Of a DNA stretch of 64,000 nt, positions 37,867 through 49,200 are shown piece by piece. A program made the position numbers and the translations under genes. This DNA is from Micractinium sp. NFX-FRZ. Taxonomy: Eukaryota > Chlorophyta > Trebouxiophyceae > Chlorellales > Chlorellaceae. The DNA lies in the NCBI GenBank assembly GCA_029339195.1, contig JAPTJF010000359.1, forward strand, positions 1 through 64,000, written 5' to 3'. Under the pieces are notes generated by a model. It was not told the DNA's origin. It saw nothing but the letters and a program-made list of their open reading frames with translations, and made no database searches. Numbering within the stretch: the stretch's first letter is position 1; the number at the start of each line of letters is the position of its first letter.

Positions 37867-40800
37867 ATGACAGGCGCCGAAGTCAATGGCGCTAGCAAAG
37901 GCGGTGCTGCACAGGGTTATGAGCCGCCGTTCGATCCCGAAGAGGTGGGTTGCAGCAGGCAGCCGTGGGAGAGGTGGGGGCAGTGGCGGCGGCCCCGAGC
38001 GTGGCGGCGCCTGTGCCCGCGCGGTGCCCGTGCGTTTGCGGCGCCGCGTTCTGCCGGACAACTCCCCGCCTGACGTTAACACATGCCCTATTCAACTTCG
38101 ATTGCTGCCGCAGTTCCGCCAGCTGGGCTACGCCATGGTGGACTTCATCGCCAGCTACAAGCAGCAGCTGGAGCGGGGGGCGGGGGAGGGCGCCCCGCCG
38201 GTGCGCTCCCAGGTGTCGCCCGGCTACCTGCGACCGCGCCTGCCGGCGGCGGCGCCGGAGCGGGGGCAGGCGCTGGAGGATATTCTGAGGGATGTGGAGG
38301 CACACATCATGCCGGGCATCACGCACTGGTGGGTGGGTGCGGGTGGAGGAGAGCGCAGGGTGTGGGGCTGAGGAGGGGGAGGGCAGGGGTGAGGCGGTGG
38401 CGTGGGGGGTGCGTGTGGCGGGGGGAGGTGACGCCGGAGATGCTTCCTGCCTGCCAGCATCAAAGCGGTGGCGCCGCCCTTAACCGTAAAACCATAAACC
38501 CTTCCTGTGATCACAAACACATAACCGCCTCAGGTTACTAACAGTTGCCCTCCTTCTTTGGCTGCCGCCCAGCCGCCCCTGTCCCTGCAATGAATCCCAC
38601 CTCTGCTCAAAGGCTGCGCCCTGCCTGCCTCCCCGGGTGCGCAGGCAGTCCCCCTCCTTCTTTGGCTGGTTTGGCGCCAACTCCTCGCCGCCCGCCCTGC
38701 TGGCGGACATGCTGAGCGGCGCGCTGGGGGTGATTGGCTTCTCCTGGGTCGCCAGCCCTGCAGCCACGGAGCTGGAGGAGGTGGGCCGCCTGACTGATGC
38801 CTTCATTCTAGCAGCCCAGCAGCTCGGTTCCACAAGAGCAGTCAATCACCAGACAGGGAGGCGGGTGATTCCTGCCGTGTTTGTTATGAAGGCAGCAGAG
38901 GGCGGATCAGCCTCTGATTAATGGATTTGCACCCCTGTTGAGGGCAGCATGTGGCATGAGATGCACCTGTCGGCATGCCTCCTCGCTTGCCTGCCTCTGC
39001 ACCCGGCCCACTGCACCCGCCTCACTTCTCTCCGCTTCTCCTGGCCCTCCCTGCGGTCCAGATTTGCATGGACTGGCTGGGCCAGCTGCTGGGCCTGCCT
39101 GCCTGCTTCCTGTCCTCGGGAGGGGGCACGGGGGTCATCCAGTCGACCGCCAGGTGAGGGGGGAGCAAGCAGCAAGAAGTGGCGACCGCTGCTTCGTTGA
39201 CCTGCCAGCCTGGTTTCCCAAAGTGGGGAGAAAAGGAACCCAGCAGTGAGGCGTCACAGGAGGGCAGTCTGCGCCGGCACCTCCGGCCGCTTTGTACCGT
39301 GCTTGCCTGCTGACTACACACCTTCCTCCTCACCCAAGTCACCCACCACCCGTTGGTTGCCGCTGCTTGATGTCGACACGCATGTTTGCAGTGAGGCGAC
39401 CCTCGTGGCGCTGCTGGCCGCCAAGGCTCGTGCGATGGCAGGGCGGCAGCCGGGGGATGCACTGAGGCTGGCTGTCTACTGCTCCGACCAGGCGCACAGC
39501 TCGGGTGGGTGGGAAAGCAAACAGCAGGGGGGGTTGAGCGGGTGGGTGGGGGGTGGTGGGCTGTGGGGTTGGGCAAACAGCTGGGGGGGTGGAGCAGTTG
39601 GGTGGGGGTGGGTGCGGATTGTAAAGGCAAAGGTGAGGGCAGGCACGGAGCATGTGTTTGCGGCCAGCCACCCCTTGATCTCAGCCCCCAGACATGTGCC
39701 GCTGATTGCTGCTGTGCCGCGCCACCTCACGCCACCTCACCCCACCTCACCTGCCTGCCCGCCCCCCTGCCTGCCCGCTCTTGCCCTGCAGTGAAAAAGG
39801 CGTGCATGGTTGCCGGCATCCAGCGGCTGCGCGTGCTGCCCACCACCGCTGCCCAGCAGTACACCCTGCAGCCGGCGGCACTGGAGGCGGCGGTACAGGC
39901 TGACCTGGCGGCGGGCCTGCTGCCCTGCTATGTGTGTGCCACCATTGGGACCACCTCGTCATGTGCGGTGGACCCCATTCCCGCCATCGGCGCCGTGACG
40001 CAGCGGCACGGCCTCTGGTAAGCCGCTGGTGGGGCTCGTCGCCTGCGCCGACCCTGACCATTGCCACTCGCGTGCCCTGTGCTGCGGTTGTCTGCGCTGT
40101 ATGGCGCAGCAGCGCCCAGCCCCCGGCTCGACCCCCGCTCTCCGCCCCGCCCCGCCCCCTCCCGGCAGGCTGCACGTGGATGCCGCCTGGGCGGGCACGT
40201 TTGCTGTGCTGCCCGAGCTGAGGCACCACTTCCAGGGGCTGGAGCTGGCAGACAGCTTCGACACAAACCCGCACAAAGGTCCGGCCTGGCTGGTGGTGCG
40301 GGTGGGGGCAATGGCAGTGCAATTGCACTGGTTGGTGGGGAGGCAAAGCAGGAAGGCGGGGCGGAGGATCGCGCGCCGGGCAGGCAGCTTTGGTGCCAAC
40401 CCCCACAAAGGCGAGCTGCGTGGCCTCTCCGAGGATGTGGATGTAGCTGGGCAAGCTCCGCCGCCTCGCCCTGCTGCTGCCACGCCACGCCTTCACGCCT
40501 GCTCATTGCACAACTGGTCCCTGCCTTCACGCCTGCTCACGGCACAACTGGCCACATGCCCCTGCCCCCCCCACACCCTCCCCCTGCCCCTCCTCCTCCT
40601 GCAGGCCTGCTCACCAACTTTGACTGCTCCACTCAGTGGTTCCGTGACGACAAGTGGGTGCGGCAGGCGCTGTCCCTCACACCCGAGTACCTGCGGCACC
40701 ACGCCAACGACCTGGACTACAAGGTGGGGGGCAGGTGCCGCTTGCAATGTAACTGCTTGGTTCACTGCTGAGTTTATAAGCTTGCTTGGTCAACCGCTTG

Positions 40801-42261
40801 GTCAAGTGGGTGCTCAACTGAGTGTTCAGCTGCTTGGGAAACGGAGTGCTCACTTGCGTGCTCGGTCGAATGCTTGTTCAATTGAGAGCGATGGAGGGGC
40901 GGCACCGCGCGCGGCCTGAGGAGGGTTGCGCTCTGCACACCCACAACACGAGTCGCCCCACCTGTCCTCCCTCCCTGCCGCCCGCGGCCGCAGGACCTGC
41001 AAGTGCCCCTGGGGCGCAAGTTCCGGGCGCTCAAGCTGTGGTTTGTGATGCGGCTGTACGGGGCGGAAGGCCTGCGGGAATATGTCAGGAACAGGTGGGT
41101 AGCTGGTGGGTGGGTGGGCGGGTGGTTGAGTGGGTGGGTAGCTGGTCGGTAGCTGGTGAGTTGCCGGTGGTCGATGAATTGGGTGAGTGGGTGCTGCGTG
41201 CGCATGCGAGGCGTGTGGGGGGTGGGGTGGGGCGCGTAGCGCAGCGGGAGCAGGGTGGATATGCGGCGACGGTGGAGCGAGTTGGGGGGCATGGCAGGAG
41301 TGGCAGGGGATGTTGTGGGGCCTGATGGGTGAGATCTACCAGGGAGTGGGCAGCCTCTTGTTGTGCGTAGGTCCACGTTTCAAGTGCAAGGCGCAAGCTG
41401 CCGAACGCTACACAGCGTGTGCAGCCCCACGCCGCCTGCCCGCCAGCCTCCTCTTCCCCACCCGACCCGTCCCCACCCTGCCCCCCGCCGCAGGCTGGAG
41501 TGCCAGCGTGCCTTTGAGGCCTGCCTAGCATCCGACCCCCGCTTCCGCCTGGCGCCCGGCACCACCCCCGCCCTGGGTCTGGTCTGCTTTCAGCTCTGCC
41601 ACGGTGGCGAGGCCGCCAGCGAGGCGCTGCTGGAGGCCGTCAACGCCAGCGGTGCGTGCGTGCAGGAATTTGTGTGCGTAAAAACATGGGCTGCACATGT
41701 GCGCCGATCTGGGGGGCGGTGCCTGGCCGGCACTGCTGCGGCCCACTGCTGCTGCTGCCGCTGTCCCTGCCTGTATGGCGTGGGCCTGGCACCCTGCCCG
41801 CCAGGCGCTGCACTGCTGCATCCTCGCCATGCACAGCGCACACATCTCCCCACACCCGGCACTCCCTCCCCTGTGCACACCCCACCGGATGATTTGCACC
41901 CACCCACTCGCCCCCCTTCTCCTCTCGTGCCCTGCATCCATCCGACTGTGCACGTGCCCCCCTTGCAGGCAAGGCGTTCCTGGCGTTCTCTGGTGCACAC
42001 CAAGCTGGAAGCCAGAGCACGCCTCACTCTGCTACACTGGCCCTCTCTTGCTCCCACCCTTCCTGCTCCCACCACTCGCCCCCCTTTGCAGGCAAGGCGT
42101 TCCTGGTGCACACCAAGCTGGACGGGCGGTTCACCCTGCGCCTGGCCATCGGCTCAACCACCACCCGCCCCTGCCACGTGGAGGCCGCCTGGCGGTTGAT
42201 ACAGCAGACACTGGACGGCATGGAGGCAGACAAGGAGGGCGCGGAGCCTGTGGGGCAGTGA
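37867..42261 (+). CDS. Aromatic-L-amino-acid decarboxylase (group II PLP enzyme)
   Basis: Removes the carboxyl group from an aromatic amino acid such as tyrosine, tryptophan or DOPA; the substrate cannot be read from sequence alone. Exons: 37867-37944, 38114-38328, 38645-38780, 39062-39153, 39392-39504, 39792-40017, 40169-40278, 40605-40723, 40994-41094, 41494-41651, 42092-42261 (505 residues). Family motifs are [63 protein letters not shown], and DTNPHK with PLP-binding Lys323. The residue after the lysine is Gly, where plant and animal enzymes have Trp. [13 protein letters not shown] and [10 protein letters not shown] follow. Length and exon phases are normal. No targeting signal is evident. 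Introns carry exon-edge copies. A broken paralogue lies at 6290-10013. Confidence 0.93.
38544..38564 (+). repeat. Decayed copy of the decarboxylase exon 3 start
   Basis: CCTCCTTCTTTGGCTG is repeated about 104 bp upstream of the same sequence in exon 3 (38652 on). The copy lacks a good acceptor. Confidence 0.7.
40379..40412 (+). repeat. Decayed copy of the decarboxylase exon 7 end
   Basis: CAGGCAGCTTTGGTGCCAAC and then CCCCACAAAGG repeat the PLP-lysine region of exon 7 (40246-40280) about 133 bp downstream, inside intron 7. Confidence 0.75.
40765..40895. repeat. Degenerate short repeats in decarboxylase intron 8
   Basis: Imperfect units of about 20 bp with GCTTGGTCAA, GTGCTCA and ACTGAGTG-like cores recur through the segment. 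They carry more A and T than the flanks. Confidence 0.5.
41087..41172. repeat. GGTGGGTAGCT simple repeat at a splice donor
   Basis: The repeat starts with the exon 9 donor (GTGGGTAGCT at 41095) and repeats GTGGGTAGCTGGT-like units for about 80 bp into intron 9. Confidence 0.7.
41958..42013 (+). repeat. Near-intact copy of the decarboxylase exon 11 start
   Basis: The polypyrimidine tract, CAG acceptor and first ~45 nt of exon 11 (GCAAGGCGTTCCTGG, GTGCACACCAAGCTGGA) are repeated 123 bp upstream, with a 10-bp insertion in the exonic part. The decoy acceptor at 41968 is intact. Use of it would shift or extend the reading frame. Confidence 0.85.
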
Positions 42262-42984
42262 GGGACGGGCACCACATGTGCTGCAGCTGGGGCTGAGGAA
42301 ACTGGCGCCTAGGTCGCCCCTCCACATACGGCTCCCCGCTGCGCCTCTTCATCCCCGCTTGCACCCTCCCACTGTGATGTTGACAAGGTGTTGTTTCCCA
42401 CACTGCTGTGCCGCAGCGCAGTTCCATTGCGGCAGCAAGGTTGTTTTGGCAGCGGGCGCACCCTGTAGGCCTCCTGCATTGCCCGTGTGCCCATGGATGT
42501 CTCATCAGCAGCTGCTTCGCGGTGACTGCCTGCTGCTCCTGCTGCTCAGTCGACGCCAGAGGAGCAGTGTGAAGCTTAGTACAGCCCTGACACCGTCGGC
42601 AGAGCATCAGGCTGGGGACCATGCGGAGGACTGGTGCACAGCATGCACTGAGCTGCACTAGCAAATGCAAGGAGGTACCGGCGGGGGTGCGGTGGTGCCA
42701 GTATGACAGCCTAAGCTAAGCAGGCCATCCGCTCTCGGCCCACATCGTCTTAAGCGGCCGTCTCAGGCTCGTGCGACTGCCGCTGTGACATCTTTGTGGG
42801 GGCCAAGCTTGGCGCAAGCCGCACTGCCTTGCATCAAGCAGCCGCCGGCCGCCGCCAGACAGCCGGCCGCTGCGTCAGCACCAACTCGACCTTAACGCCC
42901 AATGGCGGCCCATGCACCTTCCTAGGCTCGTCTCATGAACTCGCTGCCCTTTCTGGAGTCTTTGGGAGCCGCGAAAGGAGCGTG
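42262..42984. other. Spacer between decarboxylase and expansin 2
   Basis: No recognisable exon. It contains the decarboxylase 3' untranslated region and distal upstream sequence of expansin 2. Confidence 0.4.
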
Positions 42985-43063
42985 GGCTGGCGCATGGGGC
43001 GTAGTGGCGCCGTAATGGGGGGTGGAAAGGGCGGCGCCGTGACAGACAGCGGCGCTATTCAAC
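42985..43063 (+). promoter_or_regulatory. Conserved expansin promoter block, copy 2
   Basis: Matches 30315-30396 in inverted orientation. GGCGCC palindromes are at 43006-43011 and 43033-43038. The block ends about 95 bp before the start codon at 43159. Sequence between the block and the start codon is diverged between the two genes, so this block stands out as specially conserved. Confidence 0.8.
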
Positions 43064-43158
43064 CTGGACGGAAGCGCTACAACTCACCATTCTTTCCGCC
43101 TCTCCTTCTTCTCCCGAACCCGAGCGTGATTTCCCTCCTGACTCGTCAACACCCCGCA

Positions 43159-45109
43159 ATGACCGGCCCTCAGCTGCTGCCCTGTGCGGCCCTCTGCACC
43201 CTGCTGCTGCTGGCCGGCGCTGCAGCGGGCCGCCCCCTGGCCCCTGCGACCGAACAGAACCTGGCACCGACCGCAGAGGTGAACAAGGGCGCAGCAGCGA
43301 GCTGCAATGACGCCGCAGCTGCAAGTTGCGCGGGCGGGCCGCTGCCCGCCGCCGGCCCGGTTGCGCTGGCCTGCTTCCCTCCATTACAGCCTCCCTCTCA
43401 CCCAACCACTGCAAGTCCTCCCCTCTGCGCAGCCCAACGTGACGGCCGCGAGTGGCTACCAGCCGTGGCTGGGCCGTGCGGGCGGGCAGGTAGCCGAAGC
43501 TGTTGCGGCTGCCACCTCCGGCGAGCGCCCCGCCTGGCTGCCGGGCGGCCTGTTCTCTGGAGAGGGCACCGCATACAGCGAGGCCGTGGCGGGCACCGGC
43601 GTCGGCTTTGCCTGCTCTGACCGCTACCTCAACGATTACTTCTCCACCCACTTTGCCGCCATCAACAAGCCCATGGTGGGTGCTGAGGGGCGGGGCGGGG
43701 CTGAGAACGGCGGGGCACTGATGTTTGCTGGGAGGGCGCTGCTCTGGCCAAGCCTCGCCACCCATCCATTAACTTCTGCCCCTGCAAAAGACACGCCATC
43801 CAGCTCTCACCCAGCCCTGCCCCCTCCGCTCCCGCTCTCCCGCCTGCAGTGGGACGAGGGCCGCGCCTGCGGTCGCTGCGTCACCGCCTGGTGCGTGGAC
43901 GACCGCTGCCCGGTGAAGAACAAGCGGGTGCAGGTCAAGATTGTGGATCTCTGCCCAGAGTGCAAGGAGGGTGAGTGCCTGCGGGGTGGGGGCAGGAGAT
44001 GGGGACCAGGGGAGTGTGGGTGCCGTGTGGGTCGGCAGCGGAGAGGATCAGCAGTAGCACCGCTGAGCTGCTTAGTAGGGGCCAGCACTGCGAGGCAGCC
44101 GGTACCACACAGTTGTGCTTGGCAGCCGCGTCCGTCCTGTTGCAGGGTCCTCGCACCCTGCATCCCGTCTTCACAGACTCGAACCAACCAACAACCACTT
44201 CGCCCCGCCCCCCACCCGCCCCCCACCCGCCTCCCTGCCCCAGGCGACGTCGACTTCTCCATCCCCGTGTTCCGTGACATCACCGGCATGTGGCCCCACC
44301 GCCTCAGCATCCAGTGGGAGTGGTCCGACTGCTCGCCCCAGATTGAGGGCGACATCCGCCTCACACCCAAGGTGGGCGCACCCCGCGGGTGTGGCAGGGG
44401 GTGCCGTTGGGGCGCTAAGGGTGTGGGAGCTGTGGTGCGGGTGGGCAAGAAGAGGGAGGGTGATGGCGGACTTGGGTAGAGGAGACCAGACTGTTTTGAG
44501 CCCCCGGAAGGAAGCAGTGCGTGCTTGCCACACGCTCCCCCCCACTACTTGCACCCTGCTTGCTGCTCACCACGCCCTTCCCCCCGCACCTCCCGTCTGC
44601 CCTCCCCTGACGCAGGACGGCATCAACGCCCAGTGGCAGGCCTTCTACCTCTCCAACTCCAAGTACCCCCTGGCCAAGGTGAAGATCAACGGCAAGGAGC
44701 TGGTGCGGGAGCAGTTCAACGTGAGTGCTTGGGGAGGGCAGGGCGGAGAGTGCCTTGCTGGCGTGTTATGGTGGCTAACAGCGGCGACTGGACAGCCCGG
44801 GCATGCAGGATCAGGCAAGCAGCAGAGAAGCAGCCTGCCCCAGGCTGGGTGCCTCCCCGACTCCCTGGCCTCTTTGACCCCTTCCACTTCACTACTCTCA
44901 GCCTGTTGCCAGCCTCCCGGCTCCCGCCAATCAGGCCCTCACCTGACCGCCGCGCGCCCATCCCCACCCGTCCCTTCCTGCAGTTTTGGATCCACGCCGC
45001 CCCTCTCTCCACCCCTGCCATCTTTGAGCTGGAAGCTGAAAATGGAGCAAAGGTGACCACGACGGTGCAGGACCCGCTGCACCCGCAGCTGCTGTCCAAC
45101 TTTGAGTGA
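43159..45109 (+). CDS. Expansin-like secreted protein 2
   Basis: Paralogue of the expansin at 28230-30228, with the same 280-residue length and the same exon sizes (120, 243, 121, 128, 105 and 126 nt). Exons: 43159-43278, 43433-43675, 43850-43970, 44244-44371, 44616-44720, 44984-45109. It has a signal peptide (MTGPQLLPCAALCTLLLLAG), then the barrel domain with CGRCVTAWC and KIVDLCPECKEG, then the C-terminal binding domain. The coding sequence is very similar to copy 1. Most replacements are near the signal peptide junction and the last exon (ELEAENGAKVTTTVQD against ELESVNGMTVNITVQD). Introns have diverged strongly. A secreted wall-modifying role is inferred from the family. Confidence 0.9.
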
Positions 45110-46209
45110 AGAGATGGGGGCCCCTGCACAGCACCGCCACCCCGTGCCCCCCGCTGCCCTACCATACCTTCTCATCCCAACTAGCTCTTAGCGTCCCTTC
45201 TTTAAGCTTGTGTCGCGTCGCCACACTGCAACCCCTCCACCACTCACCCTACCTTGATTCCCTCGACACCACCCCTTGCCCGCCACCCTTCCTCCGCGCT
45301 GCAACCCCACCACAACAAATCCCCTTGCCCCAATCCCTTAGCGACAGCCCCTCAGCCTGGCTCCGCCGTGGACCCCACACCTGCACCCTTTGCCCAACAT
45401 GCTGCCAGCCCCCTGCTTCCCGCTGCCGGCATGCTGGGAGGGCCCCTCGTTCTTCCTGTCGAGTGAACAGAGCACAGCCTCCCCACCCACAGCCGCCTCA
45501 CATTTCATTCTTTTGTTTGACCTACACTGCATGCATTCACCCAACGACAAGACGCATTGCTCCTCAACACCCTGCGACGCCCACCTCCCTTGCGCATGCT
45601 GCACCCCCCCTCGTGTAACCTCCACTGTCAAGCAGTAATGCAACTGTGATACTGGCACAGGTCTGGCTGCTTCTGTGGGGAGGTGAGCTCCAGGCAGGTG
45701 TGCTGGCGGGTGTCCTGCGGGTGTTCCGCCTGGACCACAGACGGAGCCAGGCCAGCACAGCTGCGCTCCTTCCGGCCCTCTGCCCCGCCGCCGCCGCCGG
45801 ATCGGCACACCACTGCTTGCCGGGTTTGGCGCGCCACTCCCCTTGCGTGGTGGGCTCTCTCTGGCTCCCAGCGTCCTGGCCGCTGTCGCCCCCTGCTCTG
45901 CTCTCCGCTCCCCCAGCCACCGTGCGTGGCTCCCCCGCTGCCGGGGAGGGCCTCGTCTTGCCTCCGCTTTTTCCGCACCCCCTTTTTTGCACAACAGGCA
46001 CAAACACACACACGAGGACCGGACCAGGGCACCAGACCAGGGAGCAATGCGCAGCCAAGGGAGCAACCAGGGGCGGCAGGGCAGCAATTGAGGCACAGGC
46101 CAACAGGCGCATCTCGGGCTGCAGCGCCCCAAGACGCTCGCTTCGGCAGCCCTCTCCAGCAGCGCACGCCATGCTCAGCACGCACGGTGCGCCCACTCGC
46201 GCGCTGAGC
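45110..46209. other. Convergent 3' region, expansin 2 / MscS-like gene
   Basis: No recognisable exon. TGTAA at 45614-45618 lies 505 nt after the expansin stop and is a candidate polyadenylation signal. The remainder is probably the 3' untranslated region of the channel gene. Confidence 0.45.
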
Positions 46210-49200
46210 TCACTCCAGCATCTCGGCCGCCACTTGCTCCACGGTGGCGGGGGTCGCGCCTTCCGCAGCTTCCAGGGTCTGCCCCTGGGTCATGTTCTTG
46301 ATGATGTAGTTGGTCACCGTGCTGTTGTCGATGTACACTGCAGACGTGCAGAGGGTGGGGGGAGTGATGGGCACACATGTGTGGTGGTCGCAGTTGTGTG
46401 GCTGGTGGCAGTGTTGTTGTCGCGGGCGGGGCAAGGGCGAGCGCGGTGGGGGAGACGCAAAGGCAGGGAGGGCGACCGGCGCGACCCCAGGCACCACCAC
46501 CTGCCCAGCAAGCGGCCGCGATGCCCCCGTCAGTCTGGTCAGTCTGCAGCCAGCACCTTCCCTGCCCTGCACAACCCTCCAGCCGCCCAACCTCCCAACC
46601 GCCGACCACCCGACCGCCCGCACACCACCATGCACTGCAACATAGGACGGGCTGCCTGCCCCAACCCTAACACGCCCAAACCCCACACTCACCCAGGCCC
46701 CCGTCGTCTGAGTGTATGATCGTCCTGGTTGGCTCCACCTGCGTCACCTTGCCCTGCAGACGAAGAAGAAGAAGAAGAAGAAGCAGATGACAGCCCGAGG
46801 GCGTAGGATTGAGAAAGCCAACATGAAATCAAAGCCAGTGGCACCAGTCAGCTACCTTTTCCCTGCAGACCAGCACCCAGGACCGGGAAAGAGGATTGGG
46901 AGCGTAGTGCGACCGCCCAGCAGATGGGCAGCGGCAGCGGGAGCGACAGCTTGACAGCACAGGGCTAGTTGACAGACAGGGACCGGCTGGGCGGCTGGCT
47001 GCGTTGGCTGGCTGGCTGGCTGGCTGGCTGCCGCCGCTCGCCCCCGTCCCCGGCGGGCGCCTCCTCCTGGGGATGCGGGACAGCACATAAAGAGATGCAG
47101 TTTCATTCTGGAGTTGAGACTTCATAAGCCTGTGTAAGAACATGCCTACCTGGACCACAGTGATGCCTCCGGACAGCAGGTGCACCTCGTCCCCCACCAC
47201 AAAGGGGCGGGCAGTGAACTGCAGGCAGGGAGGGAGGGAGGTGGGCGGGAGGACAGGAGGGCAGGAGGGTGGTGCCGCCTCTTGGTGCAAGGAGGAGTGC
47301 CAAAGAGGGAGGTGGACTGTGCTGAGGGGGCGGCCAGCACCGCGCAGTAGCCGCCCCCTAGCTAATAAGACGTACGCACCCTTCCCGTGCCAGCAAACCT
47401 GCTGAAAAGGGCATTGGCTGACTTAAGACGCAGTCCGACTGACGGATACGAACGGCCTGACTGTTGACACAGCCGTCAACTGTTGTTTCAGTGAAAGCGG
47501 ACGAAGCTTACCAGGGCGATGGCTGCCACGACATTTGACAGCAGCTTCTGCGCTGCCAGGCCCGCCACAATCCCCAGGCCGCCCACTGAGGCCATGACAG
47601 GCGCCAGGTTGATGCCTGCAGCAGCACAGTGAGAGCAACACGCCCTGAACAAGGCAGCACCCCTGTGTTGCTACATTCACAGCAGACAGCACCCAGCTGT
47701 GGGTATGCTAACTGCGGACACCAGGCCGATGCCTGCAGCAGCACCGTGAGCACAGCCTTCCAGGCTTGGCCAACGTGGGTGGCAGGCGCTGCCCCACTGG
47801 CACGGCTGTGCAGGGCCCCCCGGAGGGGGCCTCCCTCCCCTCGTTAAGCCCTTTGCCCACCCTCTTCCCCTGCCACGTCAGCACCCCTCGCGCCCTGCCA
47901 GGGAACCGCCTGCCCTGCAGCCCCACCCACCGTAGGCAGCCAGTGCAGTGGCAATTGCCGCCAGTACAATAAGCAGGTTCACCACGCCTCCCAGGGGGCG
48001 CAGGAGGGTGAGCGCCGCGCTGTTCTCGACTTTTCTGCAGGTGGGTTTTAAAGCGGGAGGCGTGGCAGGCGGCTTCGTGATGCCCACCCAAGAAAAGGGT
48101 GACAGGGTGCAGGGAAGCAAGCAGGTCAGCAAGCTAGCATGCACGCGTGGCGCCGAGGCGGGGTGGGAGGCGAGCGGACACTGCGCCTTCAGAGGGGCCA
48201 CAGCATCATGATGCACCACCCCACGCCCCATCACCTCCCCGCTGGCAGTCCTGCCATAGGGAGCGCCCTCGTGCTCCTTAATCACCCTGTGCAGCCACTA
48301 GTGAGACGGCGCCCCACCCGAGATGCGGCGCCCCACCCACACAGGATCAGCAAGGGTAGGCACAGCACAGCACAGCGCGGCATGGCACAGCGTGGCATGT
48401 GCAGCGTGGCGCGCAAAGCAAGGCGCACCAGGCGCCCCCCCCGCTCCGGAGCTCAGAAGCCTGCCAGCACAGCGCAGCATGGCGCAGCACAGCGGCCCGC
48501 CCCGCTCAGCCCCCCTCCGGAGCTCACGAGTCGGACAGTATGCATGTGGCCACCCAGTGCAGCACCCGGCTCTTGAAGTCGATCAGCGCCCAGGCCACGG
48601 CAACAATGATCAGCAGCTCGCTGGTGTCCTGCAATATATAATTATATGATATATAATAATATCATTGAGCGGTTGTGTGCAAACCGCTGGGCAGTCGTTC
48701 TCACCACCCGAGTGCGTTGCTTGCTCATGGCGGCACTTCAACATGATGGTTAGTGATCATGCGGGCCGCCACAGTGCCAACCAACGCAAGCACCTCGCTC
48801 CTTTGCCACGCTCGGCAGTCAGGCTTCCAGCACTGCTGCCGTTGAAGACCGCAGCCCAGGAATGTCCAGCCGAGAGGAAGGCCTCTAGCGTGCAGTGCAG
48901 GTGCCTCATCCCCTCTGCCCACTGCCCCCAACACAACCTGCCTACACCCTGCCCTGCCCGCCGCCCCCTGTGCACCTGCTTACACCCTCCCCTGCCCGCC
49001 GCCCCTACACAACCTGCCCACACACTCCCCTGCACGCTGGCCCCCGCGCACCTGCCTGCACCCTCCCCCGCCCGCCGCCCCCTGCACACCTGCACCCTCC
49101 CCTGCCCACTGCCTCCTGCGCACCTGCACCAGCTGAGTGAACCACTGGAGCGCTGTGAGGGCCATGTCGCTCTTGTCTCCTGCACACACACGCACACGCA

